Positions 16,471 to 24,608 of a DNA stretch of 64,000 bases are shown here, piece after piece. Each line of letters opens with the position of its first letter. Positions within the stretch are counted from its first letter, which is position 1. Source of the DNA: an uncultured Candidatus Nitrosopumilus sp. Lineage in GTDB: Archaea; Thermoproteota; Nitrososphaeria; Nitrososphaerales; Nitrosopumilaceae. The notes under the pieces are model-generated. The model saw only the letters and a list, made by a program, of their open reading frames with translations. It made no database searches and was not told where the DNA came from. Position numbers and translations under genes: made by a program. The stretch spans positions 24,848 to 88,847 of the forward strand of contig CAJQSE010000005.1 of assembly GCA_905612485.1 (NCBI GenBank), given 5' to 3'.

Positions 16471-16629
16471 CCATTTCTTCAAAAAAATCCTCAGATTTTG
16501 GTAAAAATAAGTTTACAATGAAAAATTTTAGAAAAACAAGCCTAGAAAATACAATTAAAATTCATTCACAAGGTCAGTTTTGAGATTTATAATAACTTTT
16601 TATTCCCATTTTCAATAGAAAATCATAAA

Positions 16630-17091
16630 ATGTTTGATAAGTTCAAAGAAGATAATGGAGGAGAGATGATGGAAGAAAAAATCAATGTATCTGAATCAGT
16701 AGAAGCATCTCCAAGTGCTGAATCTACCATCGGAATTGGTGAATTAATGGGAAAGCGTGCAAAATTAGAGGAAGCAATTGACTATGTCGGTTTAATGATA
16801 AAAAATCTTAAAGATAAAAGAACTATGCTTGAAAAAGATATAGAGGAAGAATCAGTAGATATTAAAAATCTTAAAGAAAAATTACAAAAAGTTAGTGAAT
16901 ACATTAATGAAGAAAATAGAGGAATTCAAGAACTTACAGATAAAAGAATGAAAGTAGAAAATGAAGCTGATGAAGTGGGAATAATAATTAATAATTTAAG
17001 AGATAAACTGGCAAATATCGATACAATTGTTGGCGAAGAAGGAAATAGAGTTAAACAAATTAAAGAAAGTAGAGATAATCTAGAAAGTTAA
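16630..17091 (+). CDS. Coiled-coil protein with internal heptad repeats, function unknown
   Basis: From about residue 40 the protein is one long coiled coil built of similar blocks: 'LMIKNLKDKRTMLEKDIEEE', 'VDIKNLKEKLQKVSEYINEE', 'IIINNLRDKLANIDTIVGEE'. There is no signal peptide or membrane helix, so it is cytoplasmic. Two starts are possible. ATG 16630 has a TATA-like element about 30 nt upstream. ATG 16666/16669 is preceded by a strong Shine-Dalgarno sequence (ggagg at 16657). It converges on the CdvB gene with a 3-bp gap. No family is recognised. Confidence 0.7.
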   Translation: MFDKFKEDNGGEMMEEKINVSESVEASPSAESTIGIGELMGKRAKLEEAIDYVGLMIKNLKDKRTMLEKDIEEESVDIKNLKEKLQKVSEYINEENRGIQELTDKRMKVENEADEVGIIINNLRDKLANIDTIVGEEGNRVKQIKESRDNLES

Positions 17092-17094
17092 AAA

Positions 17095-17736
17095 TTAGAA
17101 AAATTTAGTACTAGTTTTTTCTTGACTACTTGATGGAACTGATGGAAACATTTCACCAGTTGAATTTTCTGCAACAGCAGATGCTTCTCTTAAAATTTTC
17201 TCAGATTCTGCATTAGTAGTTTCATCCATTCCAAATGCTGCATCACCTGTAAAACTTTCAGTCATAAATCCTCCAAGCATCTCTGCCATTTGACCAATTT
17301 CTTGTTCAGCACCAGGCATTATTTTTCCAAGTGATGATTTCAAATTCTTCATTAGACCCATTGTTGGCATCATAGCTACTACAGTATCTCCAAGATCATT
17401 ACAAGTAGATAATCGTAATTCAATTTGTTCTAATGCAATTCTAGCACTGCTTAAAATTTTTGTAACTTTACGAACTTCAGCTAATTCATTTCCTAAAACC
17501 TTACTAGTTTGAACATCATGATTTTGTGTTGCAGTTACAATTCGTTGAAATAATTTAGCATCACGCTCTTGTAACCTAGTTAACATTGAATCTAATTTTT
17601 TGATTTGTGATTGTAATTTTTTGATTCCATCTTGAACTCGTGGTTTTAATGGACCTTTAGGCTTGATTGTATCATTTATTTTATCACTAATGCTTATTTT
17701 TGGTTGTTTTGACCATTTAGTTTCAAGACCAGACAT
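17095..17736 (-). CDS. CdvB-family (ESCRT-III-like) protein
   Basis: From ATG 17736 (MSGLETKWSKQ) the protein has the basic, helical ESCRT-III/Snf7 core: 'LKPRVQDGIKKLQSQIKKLDSMLTRLQERDAKLFQRIV', then 'LGNELAEVRKVTKILSSARIALEQIELRLST'. A flexible acidic C-terminal tail follows. Thaumarchaea encode several CdvB paralogues; CdvB proteins polymerise at the division site, remodelled by the CdvC ATPase. No cdvA or cdvC is adjacent, so this is one of the dispersed paralogues. The C-terminal region shows no obvious wH domain. The track ORF starts earlier (17769), but MSGLETK is the natural start. Confidence 0.85.
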   Translation of the reverse strand: MSGLETKWSKQPKISISDKINDTIKPKGPLKPRVQDGIKKLQSQIKKLDSMLTRLQERDAKLFQRIVTATQNHDVQTSKVLGNELAEVRKVTKILSSARIALEQIELRLSTCNDLGDTVVAMMPTMGLMKNLKSSLGKIMPGAEQEIGQMAEMLGGFMTESFTGDAAFGMDETTNAESEKILREASAVAENSTGEMFPSVPSSSQEKTSTKFF

Positions 17737-17904
17737 ATGTTTGATTTTTAAATTAATACTTAATTTCAAGTGTAAAAATTGCTTAACAGTACGTAAACTT
17801 TAGTTAGCTAAACTTGAAAACGGAACCAAAAAGTGAATCTGACTAGATAGACGTCCCTTCGGATCCATTGAACAATTTTAATACAAATTAATCTCTCCAA
17901 ATTT

Positions 17905-18357
17905 ATGAATAAAAAAAGTATTGGAATTTTAATGATTTTGGGTGTAGTAATTTTAGGTGTATCTATTTCAATGAACTCTGAAGAAAAAGATGATAGTGTG
18001 ATATTTCATGTAACTTTAGCAGATCCTGAACTGTATACTAATGGAATTTACACAAATAATTTTACAATGGAACCTGGCACATATTTTTTTAGATTTGTCC
18101 CAAATGGAAGTAGTCCTGAAATCTTATCAATAAAATTAAGTGGTCAAAATTATAGTTTTATAGAAAATTTTAATCTGAAAGGTATACCATATGAATCAGA
18201 AACTTCAAAATATTTTACATGGGAATATGAAGGAGTCAAAAACATCACGATTGATTCAATGAAAGAAATTACAATTGTAATTAATCCAAATGATAATGTA
18301 ATGGGTTCAGTATCTATAGATATTATTAAGGAAAAAAGTGACGAATCTACAAAATAG
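17905..18357 (+). CDS. Small membrane-anchored or secreted protein, function unknown
   Basis: One N-terminal hydrophobic helix (KSIGILMILGVVILGVSISM) precedes about 125 residues of beta-rich extracellular sequence ('YFRFVPNGSSPEILSIKLSG', 'NITIDSMKEITIVINPND'). The helix has no clear cleavage site, so it may be a membrane anchor. The gene starts a small co-directional set with the 68-residue membrane protein (41-bp gap) and CysQ. No family recognised. Confidence 0.65.
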   Translation: MNKKSIGILMILGVVILGVSISMNSEEKDDSVIFHVTLADPELYTNGIYTNNFTMEPGTYFFRFVPNGSSPEILSIKLSGQNYSFIENFNLKGIPYESETSKYFTWEYEGVKNITIDSMKEITIVINPNDNVMGSVSIDIIKEKSDESTK

Positions 18358-18397
18358 ATTCCCATGAATTTAATACAACCCAAAATTACAAAATATT

Positions 18398-18604
18398 ATG
18401 AAAGATAAAAAATTTAGAGCTAAATTAATAATTCTCTTAGGTTCAATTTGGATAGTTATCACATTACCATTACCATGGATTATAAATAATCCAGCAGTTT
18501 CAGAGGCTCAATTTAACACCATACTTGGAATAATAGGAGTTATGTCAATTCCATTTATTATGCTAGGAGTTGCATGGTCATTAAAGCCAGAATTAACAAC
18601 ATAA
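18398..18604 (+). CDS. Small two-helix membrane protein, function unknown
   Basis: Two helices, 'LIILLGSIWIVITLPLPWII' and 'TILGIIGVMSIPFIMLGVAW', are separated by a short loop (NNPAVSEAQFN). The N-terminus is basic (MKDKKFRAK), which places it in the cytoplasm. It ends 11 bp before the TTG start of cysQ and is probably co-transcribed with it. Confidence 0.6.
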   Translation: MKDKKFRAKLIILLGSIWIVITLPLPWIINNPAVSEAQFNTILGIIGVMSIPFIMLGVAWSLKPELTT

Positions 18605-18615
18605 GGAAATCATAA

Positions 18616-19431
18616 TTGAAGAATATTCCAATTCCTGATAAAATTCCTGAATTAGATATTGCAATTAAGGCTGCACAAGAAGCAAGTAATGTAATTTTAG
18701 AGATTTATCAAAAAGATTACAATACATTCACAAAAACTGATAATTCACCAGTTACAGATGCAGATTTAAAAAGTAATAAAATAATTAATGAAATTTTATC
18801 AAATACAAAATATTCAATACTTTCTGAAGAAGATATTGATGATCAAAGTAGATTATCAAAAGATATGATTTGGATTGTTGATCCCCTTGATGGGACTTCT
18901 GATTTTATTGATAAAACTGGAGAGTTTACTGTAATGATTGCATTAATACAAAATAAAAAACCAATTCTTGGAGTTATTGCATGGCCAACAGAAAAAACAT
19001 TATTTGTTGCACAAAAGAATTGTGGTGCTTTTAGATATTCAGATAACAAATGGGATAAAATTTCAGTCACTAAAATAGATAAACTACCTAAATGTAGAAC
19101 AGTAGGATCTAGGCACCATTTATCAGAAAAAGAAAAGGAATTCATTAAAAAAATTGGAATTGAAGATTTTACAAGTATAGGTAGTTCATTAAAAGTTGGG
19201 AAAATTAGTTCTGGTCAAGCTGAAGCTTATATCACTACAACAAACAAAATGAAAGAATGGGATACAGCTGCATCTTATTGTATTGTTTCAGAAGCTGGTG
19301 GGAAAATGACAGATATGTTAGGAAATGAATTAACATACAATAACAAAAATGTGTATCATCAAAATGGGATTTTAGTTACTAACGGATTAATTCATGATAA
19401 AATAGTAGAAGAATTTAAAAAATTAGAGTAG
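18616..19431 (+). CDS. cysQ: 3'(2'),5'-bisphosphate nucleotidase / inositol monophosphatase family (CysQ-like)
   Basis: Metal-binding motifs are present in order: 'LSEEDIDDQ' (E of motif 1), 'WIVDPLDGTSDFI' (DPxDGT) and 'EWDTAASYCIVSEAGGKMTD' (WDxAA...GG). The family includes inositol monophosphatase, fructose-bisphosphatase and PAP phosphatase. I favour CysQ because the gene converges with, and overlaps by 9 bp, an APS kinase gene; CysQ removes 3'-phosphoadenosine 5'-phosphate produced from PAPS. The opening 'FTKTDNSPVTDADLKSN' also fits CysQ. The start is TTG 18616. Confidence 0.78.
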   Translation: MKNIPIPDKIPELDIAIKAAQEASNVILEIYQKDYNTFTKTDNSPVTDADLKSNKIINEILSNTKYSILSEEDIDDQSRLSKDMIWIVDPLDGTSDFIDKTGEFTVMIALIQNKKPILGVIAWPTEKTLFVAQKNCGAFRYSDNKWDKISVTKIDKLPKCRTVGSRHHLSEKEKEFIKKIGIEDFTSIGSSLKVGKISSGQAEAYITTTNKMKEWDTAASYCIVSEAGGKMTDMLGNELTYNNKNVYHQNGILVTNGLIHDKIVEEFKKLE

Positions 19432-19938
19432 GTTTCTTTCATTAAGAAAGTCCTTTACTTTATTTGCACTGTCTGAAAGTGGATCATGCTCAGTATCAAT
19501 TACTAAATCTGCTTTTTCTGGAGCTTCATAAGGATCATCAATTCCTGTAAATCCTTTAATCTCGCCTTTTCGTGCCTTGGCATACATGCCTTTGACATCT
19601 CTTTCTTCACATTTAGCTAATGAACACTTTACATACACTTCTGCAAATTGATCACCTGCAGCAATAATATCTCTAGCATTTTCTCTATTCTCAACATATG
19701 GTGAAACTAGAGATACTATACTTGGAACACCATGATTCAACAAAAGCTTAGCTAGATGAGCAACTTTTTTGTTATGTTCATCACGTCCTGCTTTTGAAAA
19801 ATCTTTAGGTGAAAACCATTCTCTTAGTTCATCACCATCAAGCATTGCCAAATTTGGGATATCTTTCTGCAAATCTTTTACAATGGTAGTCTTTCCTGAA
19901 CAAGGAAGACCAGTCATCCAAAGAATGAAAGGTTTCAT
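19423..19938 (-). CDS. cysC: Adenylylsulfate (APS) kinase
   Basis: The P-loop 'WMTGLPCSGKTTI', 'MLDGDELREWFS' and 'DEHNKKVAHLAKLL' are CysC signatures, as is 'VYVKCSLAKCEERDVKGMYAKAR' with the lid region. It phosphorylates APS to PAPS. The track ORF opens at 19962, but MKPFILWMTGL at 19938 is the natural start. Its 3' end overlaps the convergent cysQ by 9 bp. Because the reductase at 3886 looks APS-specific, PAPS is probably made here for another use, such as sulfo-transfer; that is inference. Confidence 0.92.
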   Translation of the reverse strand: MKPFILWMTGLPCSGKTTIVKDLQKDIPNLAMLDGDELREWFSPKDFSKAGRDEHNKKVAHLAKLLLNHGVPSIVSLVSPYVENRENARDIIAAGDQFAEVYVKCSLAKCEERDVKGMYAKARKGEIKGFTGIDDPYEAPEKADLVIDTEHDPLSDSANKVKDFLNERNLL

Positions 19939-19975
19939 GTACAAAAATGTTGAAATAACCAATAAAGAGCTTACG

Positions 19976-20524
19976 CTAATTTTGAACCCAATCTTGATTC
20001 TCTAAATATTCAATTTCTTTAATCATTTCTTCCATTTTTTTTGAAACTGTCATAACTGATTTGAATTGTTCATACATTTCAAATTCTTCTTCTTTTGAAA
20101 TAATTTCAGCCTCTGCTTTATCAAAGAAAGTTTCTTCTTTTTTCATGTGATCCATCAGATAAATTGAATATGTTTTCAAAAATCTTGCAACAGGTTCTCG
20201 TGAATCCTCACCATTTTTCCATCTTTTTACATGTTTTTTGATCTGTATTGCAATTCTCCTTGAAAATTCATGTTCAATTAGTAATGCATGTATTTCTTGC
20301 TTCAAATGATCGTAACTTGCAACACATGGAAAATAGGAGTCTTCTTCTCGTGAATAATGAATTGAATCAAAAAATTCCTCAATAATTATTGTAATTTTTT
20401 CTAAATCAGAAATTGGAATATTTTTGCCTGCATAAAGATCTGTATAACATTTTACGATAACCTTATCTAAACGTCTAATTTGTTTATGATCTTCGCGTAA
20501 TGAATTAGTTGCACTCAATAACAA
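19976..20524 (-). CDS. Hemerythrin-like HHE domain protein
   Basis: The spaced metal ligands of the HHE four-helix bundle are visible: 'LREDHKQIRRLD', 'IHYSREEDSYFPCV', 'LLIEHEFSRRIA' and 'YLMDHMKKEETFFDKAE'. Such proteins bind a di-iron centre and sense or carry O2, NO or iron. The length of about 180 residues equals a single HHE domain. It stands just downstream of three small genes on the same strand, including the fluoride channel. The substrate is unknown; in an ammonia oxidiser, a role in NO or O2 handling is possible but unproven. Confidence 0.88.
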   Translation of the reverse strand: MLLSATNSLREDHKQIRRLDKVIVKCYTDLYAGKNIPISDLEKITIIIEEFFDSIHYSREEDSYFPCVASYDHLKQEIHALLIEHEFSRRIAIQIKKHVKRWKNGEDSREPVARFLKTYSIYLMDHMKKEETFFDKAEAEIISKEEEFEMYEQFKSVMTVSKKMEEMIKEIEYLENQDWVQN

Positions 20525-20544
20525 AAATTATTGTTACTATAGAT

Positions 20545-20844
20545 TTAATGTTTTTCTAAAAATTGATTAATTTTTTCAAGATATTTATTATTATACTCAT
20601 TAAACATCTCAATTTTGCTCTGATTCAAAGCCATTGCACCAGGTCTCGTGTTGACATGTTTTTCACAAATTTTTTGTTGTTTTAAAATATTATCTAAGTT
20701 TTCTTGGGAAATTGATTCTAAGTTTTCAACTAAAATTGAAAGTTCTTTTTCAAAAATAGTTTTTATTTCAATAACAGATGGCTCTGAACCAATAATTTCT
20801 TGAGTCATAATATTACCAAATACTTTTTTGTTTAATTCTAACAA
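20545..20844 (-). CDS. Small helical protein, function unknown
   Basis: This is a charged, mostly helical product with no membrane helix; 'IFEKELSILVENLESISQENLDNILKQQ' could form a coiled coil. The ORF opens at MLELNKKVFGNI; a start at MTQEIIGSEPS (20808) is equally possible. It lies 20 bp upstream of the hemerythrin gene and may be in the same transcript. No family is recognised. Confidence 0.55.
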   Translation of the reverse strand: MLELNKKVFGNIMTQEIIGSEPSVIEIKTIFEKELSILVENLESISQENLDNILKQQKICEKHVNTRPGAMALNQSKIEMFNEYNNKYLEKINQFLEKH

Positions 20845-20907
20845 TATTTTAGCACTAAATTAGTAATATAAATTCAATTTGGTTTATCTCATTATTGAAA
20901 ATAAAAA

Positions 20908-21138
20908 TTAAGCTGATTCTCCTAGAAAATGTATAATATCATTAGTTACAACAACTGTTCTATCTTTTGGAACATGGTATAATTTTTTTGAACCATTTAG
21001 TGATTGTACAATAAGTTTTGAAAATGGATCTTTAAGAGATTTGTAAAGAATTCCCTTATCACCAACTGATTGAGACCAATGAACTCCTTGAACAAAGGAA
21101 ATGGTTTGAAATTTAATTACTTGATATGAATAGACCAT
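20908..21138 (-). CDS. Small soluble protein, function unknown
   Basis: The ORF track opens at TTG 21144, directly against the crcB stop; the ATG at 21138 (MVYSYQVIKFQTIS) is the more natural start. The product is short and beta-rich ('KLYHVPKDRTVVVTNDIIHFLG'), with no motif that I recognise. Its near-zero spacing after the fluoride channel gene means co-transcription with it, so a connection to fluoride export is possible but not shown. Confidence 0.55.
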   Translation of the reverse strand: MVYSYQVIKFQTISFVQGVHWSQSVGDKGILYKSLKDPFSKLIVQSLNGSKKLYHVPKDRTVVVTNDIIHFLGESA

Positions 21139-21144
21139 TTTCAA

Positions 21145-21525
21145 TTAATTATTAATAATTGCACTCATTAAGGATTTACCTCCAATCAAAGCTACAATAG
21201 ATAATCCTACATTTGCTAAAATATTTACGATTAATGACACATATTGATTATTTTCAAGTAAATTACTAGAATCAAGTGCAAATGCAGACATAGTAGTTAA
21301 TGAACCACAAAAACCTACAGCAGCAAATAAAGAGTATTTTCCATCAAGATGCCATTGTTGGGAAAGTACAACAAATATTCCAAGAATAAACGCTCCAATA
21401 ACATTAACCACCAAAACGTTAACAGGTATTATATTGAAAAGTAATGGAGATTCAGTAATCTTGTATCTCAAATAAGCTCCAAGTACAGAACCTACACCAA
21501 GAAAAATAAATTCTAGTCCTTTCAT
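21145..21525 (-). CDS. crcB: Fluoride ion channel CrcB/Fluc
   Basis: The 126-residue protein has four hydrophobic helices and the family motifs 'GVGSVLGAYLRYKI' (G-x-G-x-x-G-A-x-x-R), 'VNVIGAFILGIF' (the N and G of the pore) and 'GFCGSLTTMSAF' (GFxGxxTTxSxF, lining the fluoride pathway). Fluc channels work as dual-topology dimers that leak fluoride out of the cell. One gene copy suggests a homodimer. I see no fluoride riboswitch in the 89-bp upstream gap. The following 76-residue ORF is co-directional. Confidence 0.92.
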   Translation of the reverse strand: MKGLEFIFLGVGSVLGAYLRYKITESPLLFNIIPVNVLVVNVIGAFILGIFVVLSQQWHLDGKYSLFAAVGFCGSLTTMSAFALDSSNLLENNQYVSLIVNILANVGLSIVALIGGKSLMSAIINN

Positions 21526-21614
21526 TTACTATCAAATTATCATTAGAGGTTATTAGTGATATTATAAAAAACTGATGTCCACAGTTTTTATATCTTAACT
21601 TAACTTTCAAATTT

Positions 21615-21809
21615 ATGACAATTAAACTACGATGTAATGATTATGGTTATGACTGTGATTTAGTTTTAGATGAAGAATTAACTGTAGGTTTAATTAAAAA
21701 ATTAAGAGATCATTTTGAAGAAGAACATGGACTTGACTATACAATGGGAGCAGTTACACAAATGATTACTAATCGTGGACATTCTTTAGAATCAATCAAA
21801 AAAGAATAA
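21615..21809 (+). CDS. DUF1059-family small protein
   Basis: The sequence 'IKLRCNDYGYDCDLVLDEE...FEEEHGLDY' fits the DUF1059 pattern: C-x-D-x-G-x-x-C near the N-terminus and a conserved E-x-H-G further on. The two cysteines could bind a metal. The family is widespread in archaea and bacteria and its function is not established. It is a single gene divergent from crcB. Confidence 0.75.
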   Translation: MTIKLRCNDYGYDCDLVLDEELTVGLIKKLRDHFEEEHGLDYTMGAVTQMITNRGHSLESIKKE

Positions 21810-21826
21810 ATTTTTAATTAAAAATT

Positions 21827-21916
21827 CTATGTAAAATTAACTAGTACAATAATTGCAGTGCATATACCCATTAAAGCAAACATGTATTTTCTATACTTTG
21901 GATCACTTGTTCTCAT
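21827..21916 (-). CDS. 29-residue single-helix membrane peptide (not in ORF track)
   Basis: An ATG at 21916 on the minus strand opens MRTSDPKYRKYMFALMGICTAIIVLVNFT and stops at 21827. A polar, basic N-terminus followed by one hydrophobic helix is the layout of real membrane micropeptides. The surrounding 150-bp gap otherwise has no gene. It is below the size cut of the track, so coding status needs conservation or expression evidence. Confidence 0.45.
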   Translation of the reverse strand: MRTSDPKYRKYMFALMGICTAIIVLVNFT

Positions 21917-21960
21917 AGTATTATTTTAAAAGTAATAGGATTTAAAAATTAATGCTATTT

Positions 21961-22479
21961 TTAAGAATTTGATAGTTTACCTAATACAATATTTCTAACT
22001 TTAACCATCTTTCTTGCCAGCATAAATCCACCACCAGTCATAGAACTTCCAACAATAATGTGTAATATGTTAGCCTCTTGTGTTGGTGCAACAAGTACAA
22101 CATATGCAAGTCCAATAATCATTAACAATACACCAAAACCTGCAAAAATAGCCATCATTATTGGAACTCTAGATGGTACTGGAGGCAAATAAGGTTCTTC
22201 TGCATATTTATCAGTAGTTGCTTGAATATCTACAAGATCTTTACAAACATTACAACAACGATGACGTTTTTTATTTTGCCATGTAGTAGTTAAGAAAAAG
22301 AAATCCTGATGACATGAATCACATGATCTCTTAGGTAGAGTAATTCTACCATGATCATCAAAGTCCTGACCAATTTCTTTCATACATTCTTTACAAAAAT
22401 ATCCAGGAACTCGCCATTGCTTTTGAAAATTGTACTTCTTAAAGCCCAGTGCTACATTGCACCCAGTACAAGAGGTCAT
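21961..22479 (-). CDS. Zinc-finger membrane protein next to the urea transporter
   Basis: The cytosolic first half has several CxxC pairs: 'CTGCNVALGFKK', 'FCKECMKEI', 'CDSCHQDFFF' and 'CCNVCKDLV', suggesting two zinc ribbons. Two hydrophobic helices follow ('MMAIFAGFGVLLMIIGLAYVVLV' and 'HIIVGSSMTGGGFMLA'). Its ATG shares one base with the TAA stop of the urea-transporter gene (TAATG), so the two are translationally coupled. A regulatory or assembly role for the transporter is an inference from this coupling. No named family is recognised. Confidence 0.75.
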   Translation of the reverse strand: MTSCTGCNVALGFKKYNFQKQWRVPGYFCKECMKEIGQDFDDHGRITLPKRSCDSCHQDFFFLTTTWQNKKRHRCCNVCKDLVDIQATTDKYAEEPYLPPVPSRVPIMMAIFAGFGVLLMIIGLAYVVLVAPTQEANILHIIVGSSMTGGGFMLARKMVKVRNIVLGKLSNS

Positions 22480-24479
22480 TATGCTCCTTGTGTTTTCTTT
22501 CCACTAAAGACTTTTGCGATTCCTTCTCTTGCTTCAATTAATGGCAAGAATATGATAATTGCTGATGCAATTGATACCCATATGACTGATATTGCTACCC
22601 AGACAGTGTAGGAACCAAGTTCAAATATATATCCTGATGCAATTAATGGCATTGGCCATACAATGATTAGTATCAAAGCCATAATACCTCCACCTCTAAC
22701 ACTGAACTTGAAGGCTTTCTTCAATGTCTCTTCATCTTCTTCCTGTTGTGTTGCAGTGATTTCGACAAGAGTAATCTTGGTTTTAAGTTCATTCCAATCA
22801 AATGTCTTTCCTGCTGCAAGACTTCCAACTATTGCAATTATACCACCGGAAATAATTGCTGTAATATTTGCAAATAGCATAGCGTAATTGTTACCAAGAC
22901 TAGCTAAGTCAATAACACCACCTGATTCGACAAAACCACCTGCACCAGATGCGACTATTACCCATACAGTTGTGGAACATAACAATCCAATAACCGCTCC
23001 ACCTGTCGCGGCAACTTTGTTGGTTTTGGACCATAATATCGTAAGTGCGATTGGAACTACTGCTGAACCAATCAAGATACCCATTGCTAGGTAGACGAAT
23101 CCAAGACTTAGACCCATTCCAAGTAGTACTACAGCTAGACCACCCATACCAATCCCAAACGCAACAATTGTCGCCCTGGATACTTTAACGAGTTGCTTAC
23201 CTGTAGCATTCGGATTTCTGTACGTCCTATACAGATCATAAGTTACAATTGAGGATACTGCGATTAATTCTGCAGATCCTGCAGAAGTTACTGCCATGAA
23301 TAACATTGTTAATACCAAAATTGCTCCAACTTCACCCATTAGTGCAGTTGCTGCTGCTGGAACTACTAAGCCCATTTGAGCTTGTTGCATTGTAATATCT
23401 ACATCGAGCGCAACCGCCGTCAGCCCCATCGTAGTTGCAAGTGTAAATGGAATTGCAAACCAACAAAGTCCACCAAGTAAGAAACCTTTTACAGTTGATG
23501 ATGGTTTGGCAGCAATTGCTCGTTGCCAATATGCTTGATCCACAAAGACAGTTCCAAAGTTACCAACTATGTTAATAATACCAAACATCAAACCACCGGC
23601 TGATGCCATAGTCAAGAATGCTCCTCCAGCATTACCTTCAATCGGTCTTATTTCGGCTGCTTGTACTAATTTATCATACATTCCTTCAATACCACCAGTA
23701 ATGTCAGTATTGATGTAGACTGCTGAAACAAATGTCAATATTGTAACGAATATGATAATAGTGTGCATGTAATCTGCAACGAAAGTTGCTTTTAATCCTC
23801 CAACTAAAGTGTAAATCATAACACCGACTGGAATTAAGAATGCGGCTAGTGAAATATCCATTCCAGTTAAACCATTGACAACTGCTGATCCACCAAGTAG
23901 GAGCATTGCAGTTACAATCATGTTAGTCATTAATGCAAATACCAAGAATACCTTGTGAGAACCGTTACCATATCTTGCACGAATAATTTCTAAGAAAGTG
24001 TGTGCGTTTGGTGCTTTTCGTTTTAATTCAATAGCTAAAATTCCGAATAATAGAACCTGAATTGATGCGCCTGCTGCGTACCAAAATGGACCACTGATAC
24101 CATATTGATATGCTACAGTGGATGATTGCAGTAATGTTGCCGCCCATGTCCATGCTGAAACAATTGCTGCTGCAGTAAGACCAGTTTTGATAGTTCTTCC
24201 TGCTGTGTTAAACATTTCAGAGGTTTGACTAACACCTAGATATTTTTCTTCAATTTTTACTTCAATTGTAATAATTACAGCAAATACCATTCCTAGACCA
24301 ACAACAATAGCCCAACCAATCCATTCTGGCAAGGCCTCTCCAATGGCAAAACCTTCAGATATTGCACCTGCTGCATAAACAGATTGAGGAATACCAGAAA
24401 CAGTAATGATCGCAAGTATAGCTAAAAGTGAAAACCCGTAAATAGATCTCGATTGCAACACTAAAAAAACTAATGCCAA
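22479..24479 (-). CDS. Urea transporter, sodium:solute symporter family (DUR3-like)
   Basis: This 666-residue, multi-pass protein (about 13-15 helices) has SSS features such as 'YTLVGGLKATFVADYMHTIIIF' and 'LFMAVTSAGSAELIAVSSIVTYDLYRTY'. The last closely fits DUR3-type urea transporters. Its position directly downstream of ureABC on the same strand supports urea as substrate. The start is uncertain: TTG 24479 in the track, but a TATA-like ttaaata lies only a few bases upstream, so a start at GTG 24461 or TTG 24458 is possible. Base composition is clearly more GC-rich than the neighbouring urease genes, perhaps reflecting high expression. Confidence 0.85.
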   Translation of the reverse strand: MALVFLVLQSRSIYGFSLLAILAIITVSGIPQSVYAAGAISEGFAIGEALPEWIGWAIVVGLGMVFAVIITIEVKIEEKYLGVSQTSEMFNTAGRTIKTGLTAAAIVSAWTWAATLLQSSTVAYQYGISGPFWYAAGASIQVLLFGILAIELKRKAPNAHTFLEIIRARYGNGSHKVFLVFALMTNMIVTAMLLLGGSAVVNGLTGMDISLAAFLIPVGVMIYTLVGGLKATFVADYMHTIIIFVTILTFVSAVYINTDITGGIEGMYDKLVQAAEIRPIEGNAGGAFLTMASAGGLMFGIINIVGNFGTVFVDQAYWQRAIAAKPSSTVKGFLLGGLCWFAIPFTLATTMGLTAVALDVDITMQQAQMGLVVPAAATALMGEVGAILVLTMLFMAVTSAGSAELIAVSSIVTYDLYRTYRNPNATGKQLVKVSRATIVAFGIGMGGLAVVLLGMGLSLGFVYLAMGILIGSAVVPIALTILWSKTNKVAATGGAVIGLLCSTTVWVIVASGAGGFVESGGVIDLASLGNNYAMLFANITAIISGGIIAIVGSLAAGKTFDWNELKTKITLVEITATQQEEDEETLKKAFKFSVRGGGIMALILIIVWPMPLIASGYIFELGSYTVWVAISVIWVSIASAIIIFLPLIEAREGIAKVFSGKKTQGA

Positions 24480-24608
24480 TATCTATTTAAGGATTTTAAG
24501 GTCATTAACTGTTAAATACATCAAATTTCAGGCTCAGATAAAAATACAGAATAGTCAACATAAAATTATTTTGGAGTAATCAAACATGTATTTTTGGTCA
24601 TATTTTTG

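Noticed and set aside
17800-17880. C/D box guide RNA
   Set aside because: No paired RTGATGA and CTGA boxes with proper spacing are present on either strand.
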